From positions 1-31,822 of IMG/VR virus record IMGVR_UViG_3300022198_000611: a stretch of DNA of 31,822 nt; one strand, 5' to 3'. Both the position numbers and the translations under genes were made by a program. Positions 1-8,660 of this stretch are shown piece by piece. Below the pieces are notes generated by a model that had not been told where the DNA came from, did not search any database, and worked only from the letters and a program-made list of their open reading frames with translations. Position 1 is the stretch's first letter; each line of letters begins with the position of its first letter. The stretch comes from a virus.

Positions 1-148
1 CTTCCAAACGTATAATCTCACTTGTATTGACTTCTACCCGAGAGTCAAGCTGGGAAGTCCACCAAACAAAACCAGCAAACTGCATGATGAAGCCTACAAT
101 AATACTGATTGGTACAGACTTAGACAGGTGCCATTCTTGTTCACTCAT
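1..148 (-). CDS. Holin-like single-TM protein, partial (runs off the left edge)
   Basis: The reading frame starts with ATG at 148 and is still open at base 1, giving 49 complete codons. It begins MSEQEWHLSKSVPIS, followed by a hydrophobic stretch (about residues 12-31, IIVGFIMQFAGFVWW) and then a charged part that looks like the start of a coiled coil (LDSRVEVNTSEIIRLE). One short N-terminal membrane segment followed by a coiled coil is common in small phage membrane proteins beside endolysins, which are annotated as holins or spanin-like proteins. The start overlaps the endolysin stop as ATGA, and AAGGA sits about 11 bases upstream inside the endolysin gene. The lysis role comes from its position and topology, not from a recognised holin family. 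It could also be a spanin or virion membrane protein. Confidence 0.6.
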   Translation of the reverse strand, partial: MSEQEWHLSKSVPISIIVGFIMQFAGFVWWTSQLDSRVEVNTSEIIRLE

Positions 149-522
149 GCGGGATAGTCCTTATGTGGTAGTTGGAAATGAGGGCCATCCGGGAAGGACT
201 GCCAATCGCCACCCCACTCAAGAGGGATCTCAAGCTCTTCTGCAGCTTGCTTCATAGCATCAGCAATAGGATAGAAGTGATCCCAGTCCCAAGTAATAGG
301 CCAAGGGGATATGTCTACAGCATGGCCAGTAAGGTGACGGGAGTTCATCGTCTTACTCTTGCCAGTGTTGTATAGTTGTTGCTGTCGTTCTAAGGTACGT
401 AGACCCTCCAGAACAGTGAAGTCCTGGGTGGTGATCTCTATAGCCTTGTTGACGACAAGCACAAGGTCAGGATGAACACCATATAGCCTACGACGAGATT
501 TGTTACCTAGTGTATATCCCAT
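145..522 (-). CDS. Endolysin, M15-family L-Ala-D-Glu-type peptidase
   Basis: A 125-residue single-domain VanY/M15-type zinc peptidase that would cut peptidoglycan peptides at lysis. Residues 61-70 (SRHLTGHAVD) carry the family SxHxxGxAxD motif with presumed zinc ligands H63 and D70. Residues 112-116 (DGPHF) carry the second motif with catalytic D112 and third zinc ligand H115, as in the T5 endolysin family. No signal peptide or cell-wall-binding domain is present, so it probably needs a holin to reach the wall; the membrane protein gene that follows fits this. The start codon overlaps the upstream fibre stop as TAATG. Length is close to the usual 125-140 residues. Exact bond specificity is inferred from the family. 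Confidence 0.9.
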   Translation of the reverse strand: MGYTLGNKSRRRLYGVHPDLVLVVNKAIEITTQDFTVLEGLRTLERQQQLYNTGKSKTMNSRHLTGHAVDISPWPITWDWDHFYPIADAMKQAAEELEIPLEWGGDWQSFPDGPHFQLPHKDYPA

Positions 523-1196
523 TACCGAAGCTCTTTCATAGAAACAAGGCCATTCTCTGCATTAACTTTATAGTAATGTTGGTCTGGGACAATGAATATC
601 ACTGATGGTTGTTGATAAAAGCCGAAACCCCTTGTAACTTCTAGGTTAGCACTAGCAGTTCCCACGTAAGCATACATGCTTGTACCACCACTCACAGAAC
701 CACCCACTGCCGATACCATGATAGGCTTACCTGTGGTATTTTGATACTGGGTGTTATTAGCACGACTAGCAGACACATCCTGCCAAGTTTGATTTTGACC
801 AACACCTTCACTTACATTGGCATCAATAGCAGCTTTAATTTTAGCGGGAGATACAAGGCTTTCTGTAGTACCTGTAGCAGTTTCCCATACTGCCGTAGCT
901 TGGTCACCAATCAAACCAGTCTGAGTGCCACTGGTACTGACCACTTTGGTGTCGTCAAAGATTTGGAACTGGCTACCACCTTGGTCTAGGTAACCAATAC
1001 TAATCCAAGCACTGTCAGCTTCATTACGCATCTTTAGGATGTTATTGGCAGTGTCATACCACAGCATGTTAGCATAAGTCGTAGTAGGGGCTGTACTCCC
1101 ACTGGAACAAGATGCCAAAGCCTTTAGTGCATTGTTAATGTCGGTACGAGCAGCAGATGCTGTCTGGTTTGCAATATCGAAATCGTGTTGACTCAT
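522..1196 (-). CDS. Short tail fibre / tail tip accessory protein
   Basis: A 224-residue protein whose first 70 residues (MSQHDFDIANQTASAARTD, then NNALKALAS and an LWYDTANNILKMRN segment) resemble an N-terminal region repeated across marine phage tail fibres. The rest is rich in Gly, Ser, Thr and Asn with beta-strand character. It ends in a small domain (about residues 140-224) that could be a receptor-binding or trimerising tip. It lies directly after the tail tip J gene (9-base gap) and before lysis, the usual place for a terminal fibre. RBS AGAGGAT precedes the ATG. A virion role is well supported; receptor binding is inferred. Confidence 0.72.
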   Translation of the reverse strand: MSQHDFDIANQTASAARTDINNALKALASCSSGSTAPTTTYANMLWYDTANNILKMRNEADSAWISIGYLDQGGSQFQIFDDTKVVSTSGTQTGLIGDQATAVWETATGTTESLVSPAKIKAAIDANVSEGVGQNQTWQDVSASRANNTQYQNTTGKPIMVSAVGGSVSGGTSMYAYVGTASANLEVTRGFGFYQQPSVIFIVPDQHYYKVNAENGLVSMKELR

Positions 1197-1205
1197 GTTA
1201 TCCTC

Positions 1206-3746
1206 TTAATATTCCACATCTACACTTAGGGTCAGGATAGCGGGAGTATAGTTAGTGTTATCGCTTTCCAGAACTGCCTTAAACTTAAAGGCACGACCAG
1301 TATAATAAGACCCGTTAGCAAGTTCCCAACTACCCCAAGTAGGTGTACCTGCTGGATCATCGTTAGTAGCTGCAACATAAATTGTTACACCTACGTCACC
1401 CCAGTTGGCTGTCTCAGTAGTCCAATCGTCCCAGTTGTCAGGCCAAGTGTCCCAGTTCTGAGGGATAGCATCCCACAACAAAGTACCATTGTCATACCTA
1501 CGCTCAAAGGTTCTAAAGCCTGTCACACGGGCATTACGACTACTACCAGTATCAATATAGTTACTAAAGAAGTACTCACCAGTGGGGCTTGCAGCACTTG
1601 TGTCATCAATCTCTACAGAGCTAGAGACAACGACAGTATTACTTGTAGTACCAGCGAAAGTTGGGTCTTCTGTTTGAGTATCTGTCGTACCTAGCTGAGG
1701 CAAGTCAGAGGGTAGAACAACAACAGTAGTGAAGTTCTCACTAAAGTTATCCTCTTTGTCGTAAGCCCTGATAAGATACGTACCACTACGTGCAGGAAGA
1801 GAAGCTGTAGTAGCTGGACGTGGGATTTTCTCAACAACAGTAGTAGAGTTACCCCAAGTAGCTCCTGTAGTCTCTGAGTTATGCTTAACGACATAATGAG
1901 ACAAGTCAGGATCAGGGATGGGTGGCCAGCTTAGGAATAGAGTACCACCAGACAACTCCACAGACAAAGAGCTTACATCAGAGGGGTCACCAATGAAAGC
2001 ATTGATCTCTTGATCTACTAGGTTAGTCCACTCACTTTTAACACCAAAGGTATTGATTGACCTAGCCCTAAAGTCATAAGTGCCAGTTTCAAGGTCTACA
2101 GCTTCAAAGACGCCTACAGGGCCTGTACCCACAGCTTTCCAAACAGTGTCTCCAGACTTCTTAAACTCTACCTCAACTCTACTTATGAATACATCTGAGG
2201 TTGCTGTAATAGTAATACGAGCAAGATTAGAAACCTTCTGGTTGGTAACCTGTGCAATAGCTTCTACAGAAACACCAACAGGAGTAGTAGTAAATGGTGA
2301 AGGGAGAGTTGTGTTGTCCCTTTCATACACAGCACCATCTGCAATATCATCAAAGACACTCTCAGAGATTTCTCGTAGTGTCATATGAACTTGTAGGTCA
2401 TTATTGTCTGCAAGACCAAATGTCCACGACACAACCTCAAACTCTTTATTAGTCCAACCAAATCGACTATTAGTAAGGCGGATGTTATCACCAACTTGTA
2501 CTTGGAAGGCCCTCATACCAAATGAAGCCATAACCGTAAGCTGTTGACGATTACGTTCTAGGTATATATTAGCAATACGACGAGCCATACCCACATCAGA
2601 GGTAAACGACAAATTCAAGTCTGTGGCTAGTTCTTGGTTGTTGTCTGCAAGTACAAAGTCTTCATTAACTACTGGTGGGAAGTCTGTAGTCTGCCAATTA
2701 GATTCTGGCCCTTTCCACACACCATTTACAGTATTAAAGTTATCACGACGAGAGTGACGAGTGGCTACAGAGATAGAACTACGAAGATCATCTTCTGTAA
2801 AATCAGCTACAGTGCTAGTCCAATATGCAGGTTTAATACGCCACTTACCTTGAGCATACCAAGCAAGGCCACCCATAGAACTGAGCAAGTTTTGCATAAG
2901 ATCATAAGGTGCTGCTGCAGTAGTAAAGCTACCATTCAAAGTATAACGAGCATCACCAGTTAGTGTTGGGTAGTTGTAATAATCACAGACATTAGCTGCC
3001 GTAATAAACAAGGTATCGTCAAGGTTATCAGTGGACTCCCCAAGACCGTATGTCGTACTGGTAATATAATCTCTAATGCAGAGTGCAGGATTGTCTGACC
3101 AAGCTGTTGTATCAGTCCTTGGGTCATAGACCTTCTTACCCTTAATTACAGCAGTTACTTCAGGTACACCATTTGGGAATACGTCCTGATTAAACTCCAG
3201 CTTAACATAAAGGTAAGCAATACCACGAAGCCTATGGGATGTAGTCCACGAAGGAACAGCAGCAACAAGATCAGCATCAGCTAGTTGATCAGGAGAACCA
3301 AGGTGTTCTTTAATTGTCACATAGCCATTATAACGAGAGGGGTTAGTTACGTTACCACTACCATCAATAGTTACTAACTCGTCATTAAGATATATTTCCT
3401 CGAAGGCTTCAATCTCATGCCCAGTAAAAGCAAGAACTCTGTGTAGGGTTTTATTAGAATCACCAGTGGTAGTATCAAAGACACGAACACCAGCACTTTT
3501 AGCTCTGCCATAAATAATCTGGTGGTCAGCGACAGAACTTGTAGTTGTTACATTATAACCAGTCTGAGAGGCAGTAATTGATGGCCTAGGGGTAAGGGCA
3601 TTGATAGCTGCACCAATAGCTGTGGACACTAAAAAGTGCGCAAGCATGGCGTTAAAGCCAGTCATACCTAAGAAGGTAAATGCACCTGTTGTGGTAACAA
3701 CTGTAGAAAAAGTAGAGATAAGCGCCATACCAGCAGAAAAAGCCAT
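1206..3746 (-). CDS. Tail tip / host specificity protein J-like
   Basis: An 846-residue central tail-tip protein that should form the trimeric hub extension contacting the host. The N-terminal 40 residues are hydrophobic and Ala-rich (TTGAFTFLGMTGFNAML). Residues about 150-300 contain the segment typical of GpJ and GTA tail-tip proteins: YLYVKLEFNQDVFPNGVPEV, then VYDPR, then NPALCIRDYI. Two fibronectin-type-III-like domains follow at about residues 492-583 and 587-684; the second carries WPPIPDPDLSHYVV. The C-terminus is a beta-rich domain with tandem W-D motifs (WDTWPDNWDDW). RBS AGGAGA lies upstream of the ATG. The acetyltransferase stop ends one base before the start. Size and position after the hub gene fit the J family. 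Confidence 0.88.
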   Translation of the reverse strand: MAFSAGMALISTFSTVVTTTGAFTFLGMTGFNAMLAHFLVSTAIGAAINALTPRPSITASQTGYNVTTTSSVADHQIIYGRAKSAGVRVFDTTTGDSNKTLHRVLAFTGHEIEAFEEIYLNDELVTIDGSGNVTNPSRYNGYVTIKEHLGSPDQLADADLVAAVPSWTTSHRLRGIAYLYVKLEFNQDVFPNGVPEVTAVIKGKKVYDPRTDTTAWSDNPALCIRDYITSTTYGLGESTDNLDDTLFITAANVCDYYNYPTLTGDARYTLNGSFTTAAAPYDLMQNLLSSMGGLAWYAQGKWRIKPAYWTSTVADFTEDDLRSSISVATRHSRRDNFNTVNGVWKGPESNWQTTDFPPVVNEDFVLADNNQELATDLNLSFTSDVGMARRIANIYLERNRQQLTVMASFGMRAFQVQVGDNIRLTNSRFGWTNKEFEVVSWTFGLADNNDLQVHMTLREISESVFDDIADGAVYERDNTTLPSPFTTTPVGVSVEAIAQVTNQKVSNLARITITATSDVFISRVEVEFKKSGDTVWKAVGTGPVGVFEAVDLETGTYDFRARSINTFGVKSEWTNLVDQEINAFIGDPSDVSSLSVELSGGTLFLSWPPIPDPDLSHYVVKHNSETTGATWGNSTTVVEKIPRPATTASLPARSGTYLIRAYDKEDNFSENFTTVVVLPSDLPQLGTTDTQTEDPTFAGTTSNTVVVSSSVEIDDTSAASPTGEYFFSNYIDTGSSRNARVTGFRTFERRYDNGTLLWDAIPQNWDTWPDNWDDWTTETANWGDVGVTIYVAATNDDPAGTPTWGSWELANGSYYTGRAFKFKAVLESDNTNYTPAILTLSVDVEY

Positions 3747-3747
3747 A

Positions 3748-4203
3748 TCAATCTCCTAGATATTTAGTATATACCCTCTCAATCAAGTTGAACTTGAGAA
3801 AGGACATTAAAGTGTCAAAAGGTTGGTGTACCTTTGTGTTGACCTTGAGGATTGATACCCCATCTTCTTTCAGGCACTTCTCAGCAAACTTAATCAGCTT
3901 GATACCAGTATAGCCTTTACGATAGTCTTTGTGTAGATACAGTATGTCGTTCTCAGCAAAGATGTGGTCTTTGTAATGAAGATTACGACCAACAATAACT
4001 ACAAAATAACCTACTAATTCTTTATCAGCCCTAGCAGTGAAAATCTTAAGTGAGCCTGACTCTTCTAGAATCTCATAGGCACCCCAGTCAGGGTTTAACT
4101 TAATCTTTTCTTTATTCAAAGCTATCTCTTCCCAGTGTAGTCGGATAAGTTCTTGACAATCACTACGACAATCACTCAAGAACTCTTGCTGGTGAGTAAT
4201 CAT
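3748..4203 (-). CDS. GNAT-family N-acetyltransferase
   Basis: A 151-residue GNAT-fold enzyme predicted to transfer an acetyl group from acetyl-CoA to an unknown amine. The central strands (LKIFTARADKELVGYFVVIVG) and the acetyl-CoA-binding motif A region (ILYLHKDYRKGYTGIKLIKF) are visible, with RKGYTG at the pyrophosphate-binding turn. The start chosen is the internal ATG of the MITHQQ frame, because it overlaps the hub gene stop as TAATG and is preceded by GGGGAAGG; an upstream ATG seven codons earlier lies inside the hub gene. GNAT genes between tail-hub and tail-tip genes recur in phages, but their targets are unknown. This slot often holds an NlpC/P60 peptidase; none is seen here. Confidence 0.82.
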   Translation of the reverse strand: MITHQQEFLSDCRSDCQELIRLHWEEIALNKEKIKLNPDWGAYEILEESGSLKIFTARADKELVGYFVVIVGRNLHYKDHIFAENDILYLHKDYRKGYTGIKLIKFAEKCLKEDGVSILKVNTKVHQPFDTLMSFLKFNLIERVYTKYLGD

Positions 4204-4772
4204 TATTGAACTGACCTTCCCCAAACAATCTCTTTAGTCTGTAGGTCTTCTACAAAGTCTAAACCAAGATCACCGGGAAAGATTGATTTCTGATAAGCAG
4301 AAGTAAACCTAGCAGTACGAGGGCGTTCCAGATCAATCAACTTGTTCTCAATAGTAAGCTGTACAGTAGAACCACCCTCATCTTCCTCAATATTCATCTG
4401 ATCCATATAACCAGCAAATATTTCAGTCATACTTGCAGTGTCGGCTTGACCTTCTAGGTGCATACCAAAGTAAATCTTAGCCTGCCGCCCCTGATAAGGC
4501 TCCGTCAAAGCTAGGGTTAAAACTTCACTTGGCACACCACTAAGAGTGATGGTAGCACCTTTAGCAGCGATCTCAGAGGTTTCCTCTACAGTGTCAATCT
4601 GCAATAGCTGGCCAGTACCAAACCAATCAACACTTTGATAAGACAGGATGCCAACACCAGTCCAGAGCCTAAGAACCTCGTCCCCATCGAATAACAACTC
4701 AATAGCAAAGAACGGGTTAATTACGCTGTCATCAAGTGCGTTCTCAAGTAGTGCTGGGATATCTCTAGACAT
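4203..4772 (-). CDS. Tail hub protein, GTA/DUF2163-like
   Basis: A 189-residue beta-rich protein that begins MSRDIPALLENALDDSVINP and continues with FAIELLFDGDEVLRLWTGVG. This resembles the N-terminal half of the hub proteins of siphophages and gene transfer agents (DUF2163-type), which describe a surface, a conversion to a measured geometry and a target set of strands. A second beta repeat (LTIENKLIDLERPR, then AYQKSIFPGDLGLDFVE) closes the protein. It sits between the distal tail protein and the tail tip, as expected for a tail hub component. It overlaps the acetyltransferase start by one base. The family assignment is from pattern memory and moderate in strength. Confidence 0.68.
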   Translation of the reverse strand: MSRDIPALLENALDDSVINPFFAIELLFDGDEVLRLWTGVGILSYQSVDWFGTGQLLQIDTVEETSEIAAKGATITLSGVPSEVLTLALTEPYQGRQAKIYFGMHLEGQADTASMTEIFAGYMDQMNIEEDEGGSTVQLTIENKLIDLERPRTARFTSAYQKSIFPGDLGLDFVEDLQTKEIVWGRSVQ

Positions 4773-4781
4773 TAGCTCACC

Positions 4782-5369
4782 TTATGTGATTACTTCGACA
4801 GCCTCAAAAGCAATGCCATAAATACTAGCATTATTAATCGACCATTCAGCCATGTTTTGTTTTAGTCGGAAGACCCCTTTAGGGGAATCTATTGTCGCTG
4901 TTGCGGATGTGTAGTCAGACCGTAGTGCAGGCCAAATCTCTAAAGTACCGTCCCCAGCTTGGTCTACAAGAACTTTATGTAGCCTAGAAGCAGAGCCTGT
5001 GCCTAACTGAATGTAATCCCCAGCCTTAAGAGTACCAGTCATCACTACACTCACTGTAGCGTCCCCAGCAGAGCCTGTAACGACCACAGAGGAGGCATCA
5101 CCCCTAGGAGTAACATAGTCAGGGTCACCTAGTAGGAACGTCCCTACAGGGCCTCTCAGAGCCACTAGCATAGTAGCCCATTCAGCAGCCTTATCCCGGT
5201 GTACTGAGGGAATGGAGACAGAGGCTTCCCACCTCTGCCCACCAAAGTCTACTACCTGTTGCTTATAGGTAAAAGGAGATTGAGATGTCGTAACAGAATT
5301 AACTGCACGTAGTGTGATACTCTCAATACCAATAGTAGTAGGAGTATTCATTGGGTAACTAATCGCCAT
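4782..5369 (-). CDS. Distal tail-like minor tail protein
   Basis: A 195-residue beta-rich protein immediately after the tape measure, where siphophages encode the distal tail protein. The N-terminus (TTIGIESITLRAVNSVTTSQ, then YKQQVVDFGGQRWEA) recalls the distal tail fold, in which strands line the tail lumen. The middle (about residues 60-150) contains VALRGPVGTFLLGDPDY and an inserted small beta domain (VVTGSAGDATVSVV, then LKAGDYIQLG). The C-terminus FRLKQNMAEWSINNASIYGI completes the core sheet. RBS AGAGGAT precedes the ATG. The role is inferred mainly from position and fold style. Confidence 0.7.
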   Translation of the reverse strand: MAISYPMNTPTTIGIESITLRAVNSVTTSQSPFTYKQQVVDFGGQRWEASVSIPSVHRDKAAEWATMLVALRGPVGTFLLGDPDYVTPRGDASSVVVTGSAGDATVSVVMTGTLKAGDYIQLGTGSASRLHKVLVDQAGDGTLEIWPALRSDYTSATATIDSPKGVFRLKQNMAEWSINNASIYGIAFEAVEVIT

Positions 5370-5380
5370 AGTATCCTCTA

Positions 5381-7900
5381 TTAACTAAATGCAGCTTTCA
5401 TCTGGCCACCACGTCTACGACTATCCATAATCTGTTTCTGGGTCATTTGAGCAATCTGAGGAGCAGCCTGAGCAATGATCTTCTTGACACTCTCATCACC
5501 ATTAGCAGCGAAGTTAAACGACTGGTTAACGACAACCTGTTGACCACCAGAAGCCTCTACGCCTAGCTTACCGTTAGGGCCACGCTTGAGGGGCATAATA
5601 GCCTCTGGGCCAGCTTCACCCATGAGTCCAGTGCCATTAGACATTGGGAAGAAGGTTGGGCCACTAACTATACCACCATCAGCAAAGGCTTTAACAGAAC
5701 CATTCTGGAATACGTTGCCGTAAGCAGAGGCTGTAGTTTGACCACCACCAAAGATTGCCATCGCACCTTTTCTCAAGAGATTACCAATACCCTCAGCAGC
5801 AGGTTTAGCCACTTGTTGTTTGTAAATCTCCAGAAGGATATTACGTAGCATTCCCTTAAAGGCATCTTCTATGGACGCAGTTCCATCAACGACAGTCATA
5901 AAGAAGTTTTCAAACTGACCCTGAGAATAGTCGATAATATCACCAACTCGTTCTAGACGAACTGCCTGGTCATACAAAGTCATTGCTGCTTGTATTTCTT
6001 TCTCAGAAGCCTTCTTTTTATATTTGTCTGTCTTTTGCTGCAGTTCAAACTCAAACTCTGCACGCTTACGTTGCTCATCAGACATGAATGCAGACTTCTT
6101 ACGTAAGTCAATTTCTGGCTTAAGCACACGTTCAATGTACTCAGTACCAGACTTGATTGGGTCTGTAGTCCTAGAAGAACCCTTCTGACTTTCCTTTGTT
6201 GCAGCATTAGACTGCATTAAAGTATCAAGCTCTTTTAGCCCTTGAAGTTGCTCATTGTATATCCTCTGAGCTTGCTCCATTGCATCCAGATCACCAGCCA
6301 TCTGAGCAGCACCGGAGGCTTCAAGATACTGTGCTTGATAAGTTTCCCTTGCCTTAGCTGTATTCCTTGCCACCGACACATCCAAGCCAGCGGCAAGTGC
6401 AGCAGCCTCTGCCTTAGCCTGAGCAATCTGAACATGCAGATTAAGGCTAGAAGAAGACATACGATCCATTGCGGATGCAGAGGCATTAAGAGCTTTCTCA
6501 AGTTCTCTAGCGTCTTTTTTAATACCGTCAGTTTCATAGCCAAGGCGTACTGCTTGTTCGGCAGCATCAGCAGCAGCTATCGCAGAAGCGACAAGAGCAT
6601 TCTTACCTTCAAGGGTCGTTGCTGTAGAAAGGACTTTCTGAACGGCAGCTTCACGAGCAAGTTCCACTTCCAGTTTTTCGGCAGCAAGGAGATTTCCCTG
6701 AGCTTTTAATTTACCAACAAGTGCAGTAAGTGCTTTCTGCTCAAACTGATCTCTTTTCTCAAGACCCTTGTTGATAGCATCGGCGTAGTCTTTGGCTTCT
6801 TTAGCTGCAAGCCTAGCCTCTTCTCTAGACGCCGCCCTTGCGGCTGCTATAGCTGCTTTTTCAGCCCTATTACGTGCCTCAATAACATCCTTTTGTTTTT
6901 CATACTCGTCTGAGATTTCTTTAGTCAACTGGGCCATAAGTCCAGTTTCTTCCATCATATCTCTAAAATCTTTTTCCAGAGTTGGGGTAACTAATCCCGC
7001 ATTCTTAAGTGCTAAGAAAGCCTCATTAAGCCTCATAGCAAGACCGTCAACAGGGCCTTTTAAAGCATCTGCAAATGCTTTGTTAAGGTTTGCAGCTTCA
7101 GCAATCAGGGGATCAAACATCTCCTGTCGTTGAGCTAAACTCCCATGTACAAAAGAATATCTACCTCCATTCCACTCTTTTCTGTTTCTCTCTTCTTTCA
7201 AGGAATCTTGAATGTCGGCAACTTGAGTTACAATACCAAGTCCCACTTGGTTTATCTTTTGTCTGGCTTGCTCTTCGTCAATCTTTTTGAAGATGTCCAG
7301 CACCTCTATGGCATCACGGCGTGCCTTTTCCAAAGGGCCAGACAGAGACATAGTTATAAGGTCTGCTGTAGTTTCTTTTTTTTCGGTAAGGTAGTCAAAG
7401 AGGTTTTTAAACTCTTCGTGAACATTCTCAGTTTTTGTTTTTGTCCCAAGGAGTGCAGTTCCTAAACCACCAAGTGCAGCAATACCAAGACCAATAGCAG
7501 CCCCCCAAGGGCCAGCAAAGAAACCTGCTAATTGAGAACCCTGCTGAGAAAATGCAATTAATGGGTTAGTGCCAGCTTGAACCTGTACGATAAAGTCTTG
7601 GATTTGGTAGCCAGCTTGCTGGAAAGCTATCTCATTACGACGAGCAGCTTTGCCAGAGCCATAAAGCCCCTTTTCAAACTTATTAAAATCAGAGACGCTG
7701 CCATTAGCAACAACCTTTAATTTCTGCATACTTGCAGTGAGACGGTCAATTTCGGCTTTGGCTCGTTCTTTAGTAATAAGACCAGCTTTTTCGGCACGTT
7801 CAACCTTGCGAACCTCTGCCTCAAGGTTATCCATAACCCTAACAGCCCGCTCAACGGGTGTGGCATCGACACCAATAATGATCTTAATATCGTCAGCCAT
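5381..7900 (-). CDS. Tape measure protein
   Basis: An 839-residue protein, the second longest in the tail module, which sets tail length and is ejected ahead of DNA. The N-terminus is a charged helix region (EAEVRKVERAEKAGLITKER). A hydrophobic Gly/Ala segment lies at about residues 123-153 (GPWGAAIGLGIAALGGLG), followed by long Ala/Glu/Lys-rich coiled coils (about residues 330-620). Near the C-terminus (about 740-775) is the motif FADGGIVSGPTFFPMSNG, then GLMGEAGPEAIMPLKRG, shared by lambda-H-type tape measures. At about 0.15 nm per residue the tail would be near 125 nm. It starts inside the chaperone gene (8-base overlap), the typical arrangement after a G-T chaperone pair. Confidence 0.95.
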   Translation of the reverse strand: MADDIKIIIGVDATPVERAVRVMDNLEAEVRKVERAEKAGLITKERAKAEIDRLTASMQKLKVVANGSVSDFNKFEKGLYGSGKAARRNEIAFQQAGYQIQDFIVQVQAGTNPLIAFSQQGSQLAGFFAGPWGAAIGLGIAALGGLGTALLGTKTKTENVHEEFKNLFDYLTEKKETTADLITMSLSGPLEKARRDAIEVLDIFKKIDEEQARQKINQVGLGIVTQVADIQDSLKEERNRKEWNGGRYSFVHGSLAQRQEMFDPLIAEAANLNKAFADALKGPVDGLAMRLNEAFLALKNAGLVTPTLEKDFRDMMEETGLMAQLTKEISDEYEKQKDVIEARNRAEKAAIAAARAASREEARLAAKEAKDYADAINKGLEKRDQFEQKALTALVGKLKAQGNLLAAEKLEVELAREAAVQKVLSTATTLEGKNALVASAIAAADAAEQAVRLGYETDGIKKDARELEKALNASASAMDRMSSSSLNLHVQIAQAKAEAAALAAGLDVSVARNTAKARETYQAQYLEASGAAQMAGDLDAMEQAQRIYNEQLQGLKELDTLMQSNAATKESQKGSSRTTDPIKSGTEYIERVLKPEIDLRKKSAFMSDEQRKRAEFEFELQQKTDKYKKKASEKEIQAAMTLYDQAVRLERVGDIIDYSQGQFENFFMTVVDGTASIEDAFKGMLRNILLEIYKQQVAKPAAEGIGNLLRKGAMAIFGGGQTTASAYGNVFQNGSVKAFADGGIVSGPTFFPMSNGTGLMGEAGPEAIMPLKRGPNGKLGVEASGGQQVVVNQSFNFAANGDESVKKIIAQAAPQIAQMTQKQIMDSRRRGGQMKAAFS

Positions 7901-8246
7901 TGGCTACCCCCATATAAACTCTGTCGAGCTTCATAATTGTATTTACTTCCCACCCGGACAGAGGGGTGTCGGTCAGTTCTTTGTAGTTTTTTATATCGCT
8001 GTAGCTAATAGGATTAGGGCCACTAAAGCCCATACTACGGCTACCACTCAAACTAATAAAGGCAGACCAAACGTGTTCAAGAAGCGGTGGGAAATGTGTC
8101 GGGGGTTCCAATGCTTCAGGTCTACGTCCAGTCTGCCTTTCTACTTGTTCTAGGTGTTCTCGTTCTGTAACGCCATCCTTGTCAGGCTTATTGAGCTTAA
8201 ACTGATGTTCTGCCCAATCACATAGCTGACAAGTTAGGCTTTCATA
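7893..8246 (-). CDS. Tail assembly chaperone, C-terminal part made by -1 frameshift (T-like)
   Basis: A 117-codon frame in the -1 register of the preceding chaperone gene. It runs without a stop from the end of that gene to 7893 and has no ATG or GTG in its first 45 codons; the first possible start is a TTG at 8111. It begins YESLTCQLCDWAEHQ and continues through ERQTGRRPEA to EPPTHFPPLLEHVW and GFSGPNPISYSDIKNYKELT. That last part resembles small GTA/phage chaperone C-terminal domains. Read through by frameshift, it would give a fusion of about 246 residues. By analogy with lambda gpG-gpT, the fusion binds the tape measure and recruits tail tube protein. It overlaps the tape measure start by 8 bases. 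Confidence 0.78.
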   Translation of the reverse strand, partial: YESLTCQLCDWAEHQFKLNKPDKDGVTEREHLEQVERQTGRRPEALEPPTHFPPLLEHVWSAFISLSGSRSMGFSGPNPISYSDIKNYKELTDTPLSGWEVNTIMKLDRVYMGVANG

Positions 8247-8632
8247 AAATCCAGAGAGGACTCAATAGCCTCCTCAATCTGGGCTTTAATCCAAAACACA
8301 CTGTCGTAAATCTCTTTAGCCTTGGCGACAGTCAGCTTGGGAACCTCACCACCATAAGTGATATTCCACTCTTTGGTAGTTTTAGCTAGAGTATCAAGAG
8401 TAGCCTCTTCAATCTCTTCTGCTGTAATCTCATTCTTGCCCTTTTGTTGCATCTTCTTAAGACGCTTGTTGGTCATCTCGTGGAGTACTTTCTTGTACTC
8501 TTTAGAGTGTGGGGCATAAATGGTAACAGTCATATCGGATTTGTCTTCGTTCTTTAGAACTTCACCAGTAGCCGGGTGCTTAATGGTAACGACAATCTCA
8601 TCACTTTTGGGAGTAAGGTCTAATAGGTCCAT
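8234..8632 (-). CDS. Tail assembly chaperone (G-like)
   Basis: A 132-residue acidic and lysine-rich protein lying between the tail tube and tape measure genes, the invariant place of the tail assembly chaperone. The N-terminus (MDLLDLTPKSDEIVVTIKHP) is a small beta region that describes a tube-protein-like substrate handle. The rest is helical (YKKVLHEMTNKRLKKMQQKG, then TAEEIEEATLDTLAKTTKEW). It ends DFMKA at 8234 just as the -1 frame becomes open, so it probably makes both the short form and a longer G-T fusion. RBS AAGGAA precedes the ATG. It is not incorporated in virions in the lambda model. Confidence 0.82.
   Translation of the reverse strand: MDLLDLTPKSDEIVVTIKHPATGEVLKNEDKSDMTVTIYAPHSKEYKKVLHEMTNKRLKKMQQKGKNEITAEEIEEATLDTLAKTTKEWNITYGGEVPKLTVAKAKEIYDSVFWIKAQIEEAIESSLDFMKA
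8237..8261 (-). other. Probable programmed -1 ribosomal frameshift site
   Basis: The -1 frame is open only after its TGA at 8262-8264 and the zero frame stops with TAA at 8234-8236. A shift must therefore occur in these 25 bases. Zero-frame codons here are TCC TCT CTG GAT TTT ATG AAA GCC. The best candidate is G GAT TTT A: the TTT codon can re-pair perfectly with TTT after a -1 slip because four T residues are in a row. It is not a perfect XXXYYYZ heptamer (GAT would re-pair to GGA). No other run here supports a clean slip. Confidence 0.65.
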
Positions 8633-8660
8633 TCGGGTATTCCTTTGTTTGTCAGGGTTA

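Noticed and set aside
8111-8113. TTG at 8109-8111 as the start of an independent 72-residue chaperone gene
   Set aside because: The frame upstream of it is open and protein-like to the end of the previous gene, and the region lacks a convincing RBS; frameshift explains it better.
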